The position numbers and the translations under genes are program-made. Shown here in pieces: positions 52,513 to 59,980 of a DNA stretch of 64,000 nt. This stretch comes from Opitutales bacterium (GTDB lineage Bacteria > Verrucomicrobiota > Verrucomicrobiia > Opitutales > UBA953), in assembly GCA_017440935.1 (NCBI GenBank), contig JAFSAO010000001.1, positions 24,183-88,182 on the forward strand, read 5' to 3'. Position 1 is the stretch's first letter, and every line of letters begins with the position of its first letter. The notes beneath the pieces were generated by a model. That model did no database searches and was not told where the DNA came from. It worked only from the letters and a program-made list of their open reading frames with translations.

Positions 52513-53424
52513 ATGAACAAGAAAGTTTCTCTCGTATTGCGCATTGTCGCTATTCTCGCTGCCGGCGCCGGCATTGCCCTGTTCTTTATGATCAAGGGCG
52601 AAATGGAAAATGCCTTCGTCAAAACCAAACCGCTGGACGATGTGCGCGGTGTTAAAACTACTACGCTGAAGGATCGTGTCGAAAAGACCGATGTCGTAAA
52701 GCAGGAAGTCTTTGATTTGCGCGAAACGAAAGAGCGCAACGAGAACCAGATTGCTTCGTTGAAAGCTACAATTACGCAGAAAGACAACGAAATCGACGGT
52801 CTCAAGTCCGACCTCGATGCGAAAACGGAAGAAGCGAATCAGCTTACTCGCGACAAGGAAACGCTTACCTCTGAAGTCAGCGACCTTAACAGCAAGGTCA
52901 GCGACCTCGAAAGCCAGCTCCGTTCCGAAAAGGAACGCGTCGCTCAGTTGACGGAAGAAAAGAGCAATATGTATTCCAAAGAAGAATACGACCAGAAGCT
53001 CGCCGAAATCGAAGAATTGCAGAAAACGAAAGTCGCCGCCGGTCAGCGCTATGCACGTTTCCGCACGTGGGTTATTCAGCGCGGCGAATCCGTTCCGACG
53101 GAATTCCCGGTCGACCTTTACGCGGAAGCGAAGGGCGGGGTCGTTGTCGAATTTGAAGCTCCGTATGTTCTGACCACGGTTGTCGCTCTCGACCATGTTC
53201 GCGGTCAAATTGTTGTCGGTGTCGGTGACGAAAATCCGGCAATCGTTGCTGGAACGCCGGTTGTTCTCGAAGTGAACGGTGAACGCGTCGGCGAAGCGCG
53301 CATCACGGATCCGCGTCCGAGCCGCGCGACGCTCGGCTTGCTTCCGGGAACGAACATTCAGAAACTCGCGGAAGGCACCTATGTGAAGGTGATTCCGACG
53401 ATTGTTAAGAAGCCGCAGGACTAA
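52513..53424 (+). CDS. Membrane-anchored coiled-coil protein
   Basis: The 303-residue protein has an N-terminal transmembrane helix (about 6-27, VLRIVAILAAGAGIALFFMI) and a long coiled coil (about 50-170) rich in Glu/Lys/Asp with heptad pattern (LKSDLDAKTEEANQL, EVSDLNSKVSDLESQL). The C-terminal globular beta-rich domain (about 175-300) contains VVEFEAPYVLTTVVALDHVR, GTPVVLEVNGERVGEARITD and RATLGLLPGTNIQKLAEGTY. This topology, with helix, periplasmic coil and beta domain, suggests an envelope structural or trafficking role. I do not recognise the family. A small lipoprotein gene overlaps its stop by one base. Confidence 0.75.
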   Translation: MNKKVSLVLRIVAILAAGAGIALFFMIKGEMENAFVKTKPLDDVRGVKTTTLKDRVEKTDVVKQEVFDLRETKERNENQIASLKATITQKDNEIDGLKSDLDAKTEEANQLTRDKETLTSEVSDLNSKVSDLESQLRSEKERVAQLTEEKSNMYSKEEYDQKLAEIEELQKTKVAAGQRYARFRTWVIQRGESVPTEFPVDLYAEAKGGVVVEFEAPYVLTTVVALDHVRGQIVVGVGDENPAIVAGTPVVLEVNGERVGEARITDPRPSRATLGLLPGTNIQKLAEGTYVKVIPTIVKKPQD

Positions 53425-53594
53425 TGCACCGTTTAGCAAAGATTTTTCTGGTTGCGGCTCTTGCCGTTGTCGCGCTTGTCTCCTGTGTGGAAACGGCGCG
53501 CCCCACGGATTCCGGTTTGTCCGGAACCGGCGGTCCCAAAGATTGGGAAACGGGAATGCCCGGTATGGGTTCCGTTGTTCCGGAAAACCGCTAA
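53424..53594 (+). CDS. Small predicted lipoprotein
   Basis: A 56-codon frame begins MHRLAKIFLVAALAVVALVS followed by CVETARP. The hydrophobic leader and VALVSC lipobox (Cys21) predict a lipoprotein with a 36-residue mature part rich in Gly, Pro and Ser. Its ATG overlaps the upstream coiled-coil gene stop (TAATG), a translational-coupling arrangement that supports a real gene and a shared function in the envelope. No homologue is recognised. Confidence 0.75.
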   Translation: MHRLAKIFLVAALAVVALVSCVETARPTDSGLSGTGGPKDWETGMPGMGSVVPENR

Positions 53595-53605
53595 TCTCGT
53601 TCTTT

Positions 53606-53654
53606 TAAAAAACCGTTCCCCCATCGGAAATTTCCGCAGGGGAACGTTTTTTTT
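53606..53654 (+). terminator. Terminator after the small lipoprotein, from an inverted GGGGAACG pair
   Basis: aaccgttcccc / ggggaacgttt with a longer loop, then eight T. It contains CGTTCCC at 53613 and GGGAACG at 53640, here with an extra C/G instead of the usual flanking CG. Confidence 0.88.
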
Positions 53655-53702
53655 GAAGCGAAATTCACATTTTTTTTAATTTTTTCTTAATCATCCAAAA
53701 TC

Positions 53703-55256
53703 ATGACAAAAGTAAAAGCTCTAAAGGGTCTGATTGCTCTCGCACTTGCCGTCGGGTGCCTTTTCTTGCCGTATGAATCTTTCGGCTTGGCGCTAAACGC
53801 CGTCGAAATCCGCGTGATTGCGATTTTTGTGCTCGCGGCATTGTTCTGGATTCTCGAACCGTTCCCGATTTGGACGACGTCGATGTTTGTCATCGTGCTG
53901 ATGCTGTTGACGGTTTCCGATAAGGGGTTGATGCTCAGCTTCGGCGGTGACACGCTCTTTTCGATGCAGACGGATCCGGTAAGCGGAGAAAAATTCTCCA
54001 ACCTCGTCAGCTCCAAGGGGCTTATGGCGACGTTCGCCGACCCGATTATCATGCTCTTCCTCGGCGGGTTCTTCCTCGCTTCCGCTGCGACGAAATACAA
54101 GCTCGATATGAACCTTGCGCGCTTCCTTTTGAAGCCGTTCGGGAAAAATCCGAAATTCGTTTTGCTCGGATTGATGGCGATTACGGCGCTTTTCTCGATG
54201 TTTATGTCCAACACCGCAACGGCGGCGATGATGCTTGCGATTCTCGCTCCCGTGCTTTCGCTTTTTGACGAAAACGACAAAGGTCGAGCGGCATTTGCGC
54301 TTGCGATTCCGATTGCCGCAAACGTCGGCGGAATGGGCACGCCGATCGGGACGCCGCCGAACGCGATTGCGCTCAAGGCGCTTGCCGATATGGATGCAAC
54401 GGTTTCGTTCGGCACCTGGATGGCGTTCGGTGTGCCGTATGTCATTATCCTGATTTTGCTTTCTTGGGCACTTTTGCTTTGGATGTTCCCGATTTCCAAG
54501 AAAACGATGGAATTGAATGTCGGCGGCGAATTTTTGAAAACGCCGAAGGCAATCATCGTTTACATTACGTTCGCGGTTACCGTTTTGCTTTGGGTGCTCG
54601 GAAAAGACATCGTCGGGATTGATTCGAATATCGTTGCGATGGTTCCGATGGCGGTTTTTGCGCTTTCGCAGGTTATTACCAAAAAAGACCTGAACGGAAT
54701 GAGTTGGGACGTGCTTTGGCTTGTTGCCGGCGGCTTTGCGCTCGGCGTGGGCTTGCAGAAAACCGGTTTGGCGGAACACCTCATCGGCGCGATTCCGTTC
54801 GCGTCCTGGCCTGCGTTCGGGCTGATGGTCGGCGCCGGCGTGATTTGCCTTTTCATGGCGAACTTTATGTCGCACACGGCGACGGCTTCGCTTTTGGTTC
54901 CGATTATCGCGGTTGTCGGCGTGAACGTCGGCGCCTCGTTGGACGTTCTCGGCGGCGTGATTGCGCTTCTCGTTTCCGTGGCATTTGCGTCCTCGCTCGG
55001 AATGGCGCTCCCGATTTCCACCCCGCCGAATGCGCTCGCGCACGCAACCGGCTTGGTCGATACGAAGGGAATGGCAAAAACCGGCGTGATTATCGGCGTT
55101 TTGGGAATGGTTTTGACCTACGCGATGATGATTCTGCTTGCTTCGCTCGGCGTTTTTAAGCCGCTTCCGACTTCGGAAGAAACAGCGGGCGTTCCCGCGC
55201 AGGAAACAACGGTTGTCGCGCCCGTTGCGACGACTGCCGTTCCCGTCGCGAAATAA
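53703..55256 (+). CDS. DASS/SLC13-family sodium-dependent anion transporter
   Basis: The 517-residue inner-membrane transporter has about 11-12 hydrophobic helices. Both SNT-type signatures are visible: MFMSNTATAAMMLAILAPVL (about 158-177) and FMANFMSHTATASLLVPIIA (about 385), together with GTPIGTPPNAIALKAL and MALPISTPPNALAHATG, the two re-entrant substrate and sodium loops. These are the hallmarks of dicarboxylate/citrate/sulfate importers. The C-terminal tail (about 488-517) is Pro/Ala/Val-rich. The substrate, possibly succinate or another dicarboxylate, is not determined. Confidence 0.9.
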   Translation: MTKVKALKGLIALALAVGCLFLPYESFGLALNAVEIRVIAIFVLAALFWILEPFPIWTTSMFVIVLMLLTVSDKGLMLSFGGDTLFSMQTDPVSGEKFSNLVSSKGLMATFADPIIMLFLGGFFLASAATKYKLDMNLARFLLKPFGKNPKFVLLGLMAITALFSMFMSNTATAAMMLAILAPVLSLFDENDKGRAAFALAIPIAANVGGMGTPIGTPPNAIALKALADMDATVSFGTWMAFGVPYVIILILLSWALLLWMFPISKKTMELNVGGEFLKTPKAIIVYITFAVTVLLWVLGKDIVGIDSNIVAMVPMAVFALSQVITKKDLNGMSWDVLWLVAGGFALGVGLQKTGLAEHLIGAIPFASWPAFGLMVGAGVICLFMANFMSHTATASLLVPIIAVVGVNVGASLDVLGGVIALLVSVAFASSLGMALPISTPPNALAHATGLVDTKGMAKTGVIIGVLGMVLTYAMMILLASLGVFKPLPTSEETAGVPAQETTVVAPVATTAVPVAK

Positions 55257-55262
55257 CTTGCT

Positions 55263-55301
55263 TTCCGGAAGAGGCGGACGTGTTCCCGCTTCTTCCGGAA
55301 T
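55263..55301 (+). other. Long hairpin after the DASS transporter gene
   Basis: ttccggaagaggcgg and cccgcttcttccggaa are near-perfect reverse complements around a seven-base loop. No T run follows, so it is an atypical terminator or an mRNA 3'-end stabiliser. Confidence 0.5.
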
Positions 55302-55370
55302 CGACTTCTCTCTGCTTCTCTTTATCCCCTCAAAATTTTCACTTTTCGCATTCCCCTTTATTGATCCCCC

Positions 55371-56762
55371 ATGATTCAGAGCGCGGAATTTCATAAAAAG
55401 ATTTCTCGGATTAACGCGGATTACTTTGCGTTTCCGGAGCGAATCTTTGCGCTTAAAAAAGGGGAGAAACTGGTTCGCGAAGGCGAGGATTCCAAGCGCC
55501 TTTATCTTTTGCTCAGCGGGAACGTTATCGCCTATCGCCACCGCCGCGATGAGTCCGGCGAGCGTATTCCGGATTCGCTTTATCAGGTTTTCCGCGCCGG
55601 TCCCGGCTCCTACATCGGAGTTCAGAGCTTTTTTTCCCGCCTGTTCCGCAGTTCCTGTGAAATCGTTGCGGAAACGAATATCGAAGTCGCCTATATCGAC
55701 GAAACGGTCGAAGCCGTCGAGCCTGAAAAATACGGTTCACTGATTGAACAATTCGTCCCGACGATGGTGCACGAGCTCGCCTTGCGCAATTCCCGCGTCT
55801 TTGAACACGCGGCGGAAAAAGAAGCGGCGATTCACCGTATGCACCGCTCGGAGATGTCCGCAACACTCGGACAACTCGCCGCCGGGCTCGCCCACGAATT
55901 GAATAACGCCGTCGGCGTGCTCGCCCGGAAAACGGATTTCGTCTCCGCATTCATCGAGGAGTTTCTCCGTTCCTTCGGAAAACGCGAAGCGGAACTGTTT
56001 CGCCTCGGACGCGACAACCAAGCCGTTTATTCCAGCGAAGACTTGCGTTCCCGCGCCCGCGAATACGAGCGCCTTTTCAAAATTTCCCAGCCGGCGGCAA
56101 AAGTGCTTGCCCGCATCGCTCCCGACACGGATTCCGCAAAAAAACTCGACAAGAAAATCCTTTCCGACATCGAAAATCTTGCGCGTTTTTGGGAAATCGG
56201 ACACGACATCCGCGATATGCAACTCGCAGCGAAGCACGCGGCGGGAATTGTGCGTTCCGTAAAAATTCTCGGCGGCGGCAACATTCGCCGCGAGGCGGGA
56301 ACGGATGTCCACGAATCCATTTCCGAAGCCGTTTCCCTGCTCAAACCGCAGTTGCGCGGGAAAAATCTTGTCGTCGAACTCGGCAACGCTACAACGTTCC
56401 CGAAAATTTTCGGCGATATGACTGAACTTGTCCAAGTCTGGGTCAATATCGTCAAAAACGCCTGCGACGCAATGAACCTCGCGGGAACTCCCGACCCGAC
56501 CGTGCGCATCACGCTTTCGCATTCCCGCGAAAATGTTTCCGTCGCTATCAACGACAACGGTCCCGGCGTTCCCGCGTCGCTGAAAGAGAAAATTTTCCAG
56601 CCGGACTTTTCCACCAAAAAGAGCGGTCTCTCCTTCGGGCTCGGCTTAGGGCTGGCAATCGTCCGCCGAATCGTAGATGATTACGCAGGATTGATTCAGA
56701 TCGACAGCGTTCCCGGTTCCACCACTTTCACAATCACCTTACCCATCGATAAACCCCAATAA
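55371..56762 (+). CDS. Histidine kinase with N-terminal cyclic-nucleotide-binding-like domain
   Basis: The 463-residue soluble kinase starts with a Crp-type sensor fold (about 15-125), including KKGEKLVREGEDSKRLYLLL, followed by a linker. The H-box is GLAHELNNAVGVLARKTDF with His175. A helical insert (about 190-300) separates it from the ATPase domain with N-box VNIVKNACDAMNLAG, G1 INDNGPGVP, and G2 LSFGLGLGLAIVRRIV. There is no membrane segment, so it senses a cytoplasmic signal, possibly a nucleotide; the binding-site Arg/Glu of true cAMP proteins is not clearly present. The response regulator gene follows 13 bp later and is its likely partner. Confidence 0.88.
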   Translation: MIQSAEFHKKISRINADYFAFPERIFALKKGEKLVREGEDSKRLYLLLSGNVIAYRHRRDESGERIPDSLYQVFRAGPGSYIGVQSFFSRLFRSSCEIVAETNIEVAYIDETVEAVEPEKYGSLIEQFVPTMVHELALRNSRVFEHAAEKEAAIHRMHRSEMSATLGQLAAGLAHELNNAVGVLARKTDFVSAFIEEFLRSFGKREAELFRLGRDNQAVYSSEDLRSRAREYERLFKISQPAAKVLARIAPDTDSAKKLDKKILSDIENLARFWEIGHDIRDMQLAAKHAAGIVRSVKILGGGNIRREAGTDVHESISEAVSLLKPQLRGKNLVVELGNATTFPKIFGDMTELVQVWVNIVKNACDAMNLAGTPDPTVRITLSHSRENVSVAINDNGPGVPASLKEKIFQPDFSTKKSGLSFGLGLGLAIVRRIVDDYAGLIQIDSVPGSTTFTITLPIDKPQ

Positions 56763-56775
56763 CACACATCATTCT

Positions 56776-57255
56776 ATGGAAAAAATTACAATCCTCTGTG
56801 TTGACGACCAAGCCGAAGTGCTCGACTCCGTTGTGCGCGACCTGCGCCCGCTACAAGCCTTCTTCCGCGTCGAAGAAGCCGGAAGCGCAGAAGAAGCGAA
56901 GAAAATTCTCGATGAAACCAGCCGCAACGGAGACTACATCGGTCTCGTGATTTCCGACCACGTCATGCCCGGAGAAACCGGTGTGGAATTGCTCGGTTCG
57001 GTTTTTCGTGACGATCGTTTCGCCGATACGAAGAAAATTCTTCTGACCGGGCAGGCAAACCACGCCGACACGATTCGCGCCATCAATGAAGCGCGCATCG
57101 ACAATTATTTTGAAAAACCGTGGAAACCGGAAGACCTCGTCGCAACGGCGAAAAAGCTCCTCACGCAATTCATCCTGAAAAAAGGTATCGAATACAAAGA
57201 TTATATGCCGGTCCTCGATCAGGCGACGCTCCTCGAAAACCTGCGCGGAGCGTAA
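56776..57255 (+). CDS. Single-domain response regulator
   Basis: The 159-residue protein is one receiver domain with acidic residues Asp10 and Asp11 in ILCVDDQAEVLD, the phospho-acceptor Asp61 in GLVISDHVMPGETG, the switch Thr in ILLTGQAN and the conserved Lys in YFEKPWKPEDL. A short C-terminal extension (about 125-159, LLTQFILKKGIEYKDYMPVL) follows without any DNA-binding domain. It is probably phosphorylated by the kinase just upstream and would act by protein contact. It ends a two-gene operon closed by a strong terminator. Confidence 0.93.
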   Translation: MEKITILCVDDQAEVLDSVVRDLRPLQAFFRVEEAGSAEEAKKILDETSRNGDYIGLVISDHVMPGETGVELLGSVFRDDRFADTKKILLTGQANHADTIRAINEARIDNYFEKPWKPEDLVATAKKLLTQFILKKGIEYKDYMPVLDQATLLENLRGA

Positions 57256-57285
57256 AAACGTCTTTGCTCGAAATTATAAAAACTT

Positions 57286-57323
57286 TGCGTTCCCGCAGCT
57301 TCGGTTGCGGGAACGTTTTTTTT
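57286..57323 (+). terminator. Terminator of the kinase-regulator operon, from an inverted CGGGAACG pair
   Basis: gcgttcccgca (CGTTCCC at 57288) pairs with tgcgggaacg (GGGAACG at 57309) around a loop containing cttcgg, a stable tetraloop, followed by eight T. Confidence 0.92.
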
Positions 57324-57351
57324 CGCGCGAAGCCGCCAAGCCGCGAAGTTT

Positions 57352-57500
57352 TTAGGAACCGCGAATCAACACGAATTTCCACGAATGATTCAACCGCGAA
57401 GAAGAAATCAGGACATCTGAGAAAATCTGTTTTATCTGTGGGAAAAATAAACCGCAAAAAACTTTGCGATTTTGCGTCTTTGCGCGAGATTCTTTTGTGT
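57352..57500. repeat. Cluster of echo repeats with periods 10, 9 and 8
   Basis: The first block has period 10: gaaccgcgaa, tcaacacgaa, tttccacgaa. The second has period 9: gaaaatctg, ttttatctg. The third has period 8: tttgcgat, tttgcgtc, tttgcgcg. The first block is close to the reverse complement of the wording at 7369. Confidence 0.55.
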
Positions 57501-57540
57501 AATTGGTGAAATTTACGGATTTTTTTTTTTCAAAACGTGC

Positions 57541-57571
57541 TTGACGGGCACGTTTTTTTTTTTGCGACAAT
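57541..57571 (+). promoter_or_regulatory. T-tract promoter of PEP-CTERM gene 3
   Basis: TTGACG (57541-57546), a 19-bp spacer with eleven T, then GACAAT (57566-57571). Same layout as at 9026 and 30159. Confidence 0.55.
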
Positions 57572-57668
57572 CCGCACTAAGAATTGAGACAAATCGGCGG
57601 GAACACCGCGTTTGCCTCGGTTTTTGCCCACAAAATACTTTTAACACTCACAATCAAACTTAATCATT

Positions 57669-58343
57669 ATGAAAAAATACATAACACTCGCGGCTCTCCT
57701 CGCCGCCGGAACAACATTCGCTAACGCGGAAACAATCGTGTTTGGTATCGAGCGATCTGGCGATACTATTACGTTCTCCGGATTAGACGCCACAGACTTC
57801 GGACTGTCTTATACAAATTGGACATACAACGGAGGCGGAAATCACAATGATGGGGCGTGGCAGACTCCCACGAATGCCGCTTACCAGAATACATTTTCTC
57901 CGGATGCGCAACTTCGTTCCGGACAAACTGACTCCTGGACGATGAAGTTCACTTTTACCAACGACGGAACGGAGGATGTCGTATTGACTCAGTTTGCATT
58001 TGATTGCTATGGCATCAACGGAGGAGGCTCGGACAAGAACGCGGCAATCCCTGTAACGCTGACGCTCGGATACAACGGAGAATCAGTCTCGTCCTCTGAG
58101 TTTAACCTTGGCTATGCAGGTGAGACGAATGTCGGAACGATTTCTTTCGGTGAGGGCGGTTTAGAAGTGTCCGCAGGAGGTTCTGTGGAATTTGCGCTTA
58201 CGATGGGGGGCGCGAAGAGTTACAACACTTATTCCGGCATCACGGGCGGTTCTTTCACGACGATCCCCGAGCCGTCGGCGTTTGGAATGCTCGCAGGCTT
58301 GGGCGCTCTTGCGCTTGTTGCTTCGCGTCGTCGCCGCAAATAA
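57669..58343 (+). CDS. PEP-CTERM sorting domain protein 3
   Basis: This 224-residue secreted protein has leader MKKYITLAALLAAGTTFANA and a tail TIPEPSAFGMLAGLGALALV followed by ASRRRRK. The middle (about 22-195) is rich in Gly, Thr, Asn and aromatic residues (SYTNWTYNGGGNHNDG, WTMKFTFTNDGTED), with a beta-sandwich look but no known domain. As with the other two family members, leader and tail are conserved and the middle differs. No CGGGAACG word lies in the gene. It would be exported and processed by an exosortase encoded elsewhere. Confidence 0.9.
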   Translation: MKKYITLAALLAAGTTFANAETIVFGIERSGDTITFSGLDATDFGLSYTNWTYNGGGNHNDGAWQTPTNAAYQNTFSPDAQLRSGQTDSWTMKFTFTNDGTEDVVLTQFAFDCYGINGGGSDKNAAIPVTLTLGYNGESVSSSEFNLGYAGETNVGTISFGEGGLEVSAGGSVEFALTMGGAKSYNTYSGITGGSFTTIPEPSAFGMLAGLGALALVASRRRRK

Positions 58344-58377
58344 TTTCGTAATATATTAATTCATAGATTACAGTTGT

Positions 58378-58414
58378 GCGTTCCCGTGACTTCGGTTGCG
58401 GGAACGTTTTTTTT
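58378..58414 (+). terminator. Terminator of PEP-CTERM gene 3 built from an inverted CGGGAACG pair
   Basis: gcgttcccg (CGTTCCC at 58379) pairs with cgggaacgt (GGGAACG at 58399) around a cttcgg-containing loop, then eight T. Confidence 0.9.
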
Positions 58415-58416
58415 AT

Positions 58417-58446
58417 GGGAGAAGCGACACTCTTGTCGCTTCTCCC
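58417..58446. repeat. Perfect 13-bp inverted repeat
   Basis: gggagaagcgaca and tgtcgcttctccc are exact reverse complements with a 4-base loop ctct. It follows a terminator, has no T run, and resembles the shorter palindrome cgacaagcgtgtcg at 43199. Confidence 0.7.
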
Positions 58447-58595
58447 GAAACTTTGCATTGAAAATAAAGTCTGCCGTTCCGTAGCACCGTGAGAATGTCA
58501 GGGACCGAATGTGTCCCCGTGGCGGCGTTCCCGTGTTTTTCTCAAAGAGCGCTTGACGTTTAGCACGGGAACGGCAACTCTTTTGTCATCAATCT

Positions 58596-59963
58596 ATGCC
58601 GGAAATTTTAGAAATTATCGTCGAAGCGTTAATTGTTTTTTTACTCGTTTTTGCCAACGGTTTTTTTGTTGCGGCAGAATTTGCACTCGTAAAAGTGCGC
58701 ACGAGTCAGCTTTATCCGCTTGAAAAAGAGGGCGGGATTCGCGTGCGTTCGGCGATTCGGGCGACGGAGCATTTGGACTCGATGCTCTCGGCGACGCAGC
58801 TCGGGATTACGCTCGCGTCGCTCGGTTTGGGTTGGGTCGGCGAGCCGTTTGTCGCACATCGTTTGGCTCCGATTTTGGAAAAAATCGGTATTACGGATCC
58901 GGCGGAAATTTCTACGATTTCGTTTGCCGTTGCCTTCGGGTTAATCACATTTCTCCACATCGTTCTCGGGGAGTTGGCTCCGAAATCGCTCGCGATTCAG
59001 TATCCGAAAAAAACTTCGCTGGCGGTTGCGCTTCCGCTGATGCTTTTTCACAAACTGCTGTTCCCGTTTATTTGGGCGCTCAACGGCACGGCGAATTTTT
59101 TCCTGCGAAAAGTCGGGATTCATCCGGCGGGCGAGGGCACGCACGGTTTTTCTCCGGAGGAAATGGAATACGTGCTTTCGCACTCGCGCCACACGCATTC
59201 TGCGGATGTTCTCGTCAACCGCCTGATGTTGCGTTCTCTGCGTATGCGCGACACGCGTGTTTCGGAAATTATGCTTCCGCGCGACGAAATTAACGCGCTT
59301 TGGCTGAACGTTCCCGCGCAGGAAAATTTGCGTATCGCGCAAAGCACGGGGCACTCGCGCTACCCGGTTTTTGACGGCGACCTCGACAAACCGGTCGGCA
59401 TTTTGATGATGCGGGAATGGCTTTGGCAAATTCAGGCTCTCGGGACGGATACGCCGATAAAGCCGCTTTTGCGCGAAATGCTCACGTTCCCGCCGGAAAT
59501 GCCGATTCCGGACGTGTTGGAGCGCCTGCGCCTTTCGCAAAATCACCTCGCGCTCGTCGTCAACGACGAAGGACGCACGCTCGGGCTTATCAGCTTTGAA
59601 GACGTTCTCGAAGAAATTGTCGGCGACATCCGCGACGAATTTGACACCGACCAAAAAGAAATCTTTGAGCAAACGCCCGATTCCATCGTCGTCGCGGGAA
59701 CGCTTTCGATGCACGAACTTGAAGCCGAAACTGGCTGGACGCTCGAGTGGGAAGGCAACAGCACGCGCACCGTCGCCGAATGGGTGAAGTATGAACACGG
59801 TTTTCGCGTGCCGAAGCGCGGCGAAAAACTGCGCATCGCCGATTACGAAATCATTCCGCTCGCCACGCCTGCGGGATCGCTGAAGCGTTTGCTCATCACG
59901 CGCAAATGGGAATCGGAGCATCCGGTTGAGCCGACGCAGGAAGATGAAGAATCCGGCGAATAA
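58596..59963 (+). CDS. CorC/HlyC-type membrane protein with DUF21 (CNNM) and CBS domains
   Basis: The 455-residue protein fits the CNNM/CorC family, linked to magnesium or cobalt handling. A DUF21 membrane domain (about 1-185) includes VFANGFFVAAEFALVKVRTSQL and ITLASLGLGWVGEPF. A pair of CBS domains follows (about 215-345, RVSEIMLPRDEI, SRYPVFDGDLDKPVGILM, LGLISFEDVLEEIVGDI). The C-terminal CorC_HlyC domain (about 360-440) contains ELEAETGWTLEW. These proteins are often annotated as hemolysins, but a transport or regulatory role is more likely. It is 17 bp upstream of mutY. Confidence 0.9.
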   Translation: MPEILEIIVEALIVFLLVFANGFFVAAEFALVKVRTSQLYPLEKEGGIRVRSAIRATEHLDSMLSATQLGITLASLGLGWVGEPFVAHRLAPILEKIGITDPAEISTISFAVAFGLITFLHIVLGELAPKSLAIQYPKKTSLAVALPLMLFHKLLFPFIWALNGTANFFLRKVGIHPAGEGTHGFSPEEMEYVLSHSRHTHSADVLVNRLMLRSLRMRDTRVSEIMLPRDEINALWLNVPAQENLRIAQSTGHSRYPVFDGDLDKPVGILMMREWLWQIQALGTDTPIKPLLREMLTFPPEMPIPDVLERLRLSQNHLALVVNDEGRTLGLISFEDVLEEIVGDIRDEFDTDQKEIFEQTPDSIVVAGTLSMHELEAETGWTLEWEGNSTRTVAEWVKYEHGFRVPKRGEKLRIADYEIIPLATPAGSLKRLLITRKWESEHPVEPTQEDEESGE

Positions 59964-59980
59964 TTTTTTTCTCTGAAAAA

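Larger units (their letters stand above)
57256..57668. other. 413-bp intergenic region before PEP-CTERM gene 3
   Basis: From left to right it holds the response-regulator terminator (57286-57323), three blocks of echo repeats (57352-57500) and the T-tract promoter of PEP-CTERM gene 3 (57541-57571), followed by about 95 bp of leader. I see no coding potential in it. Confidence 0.6.
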
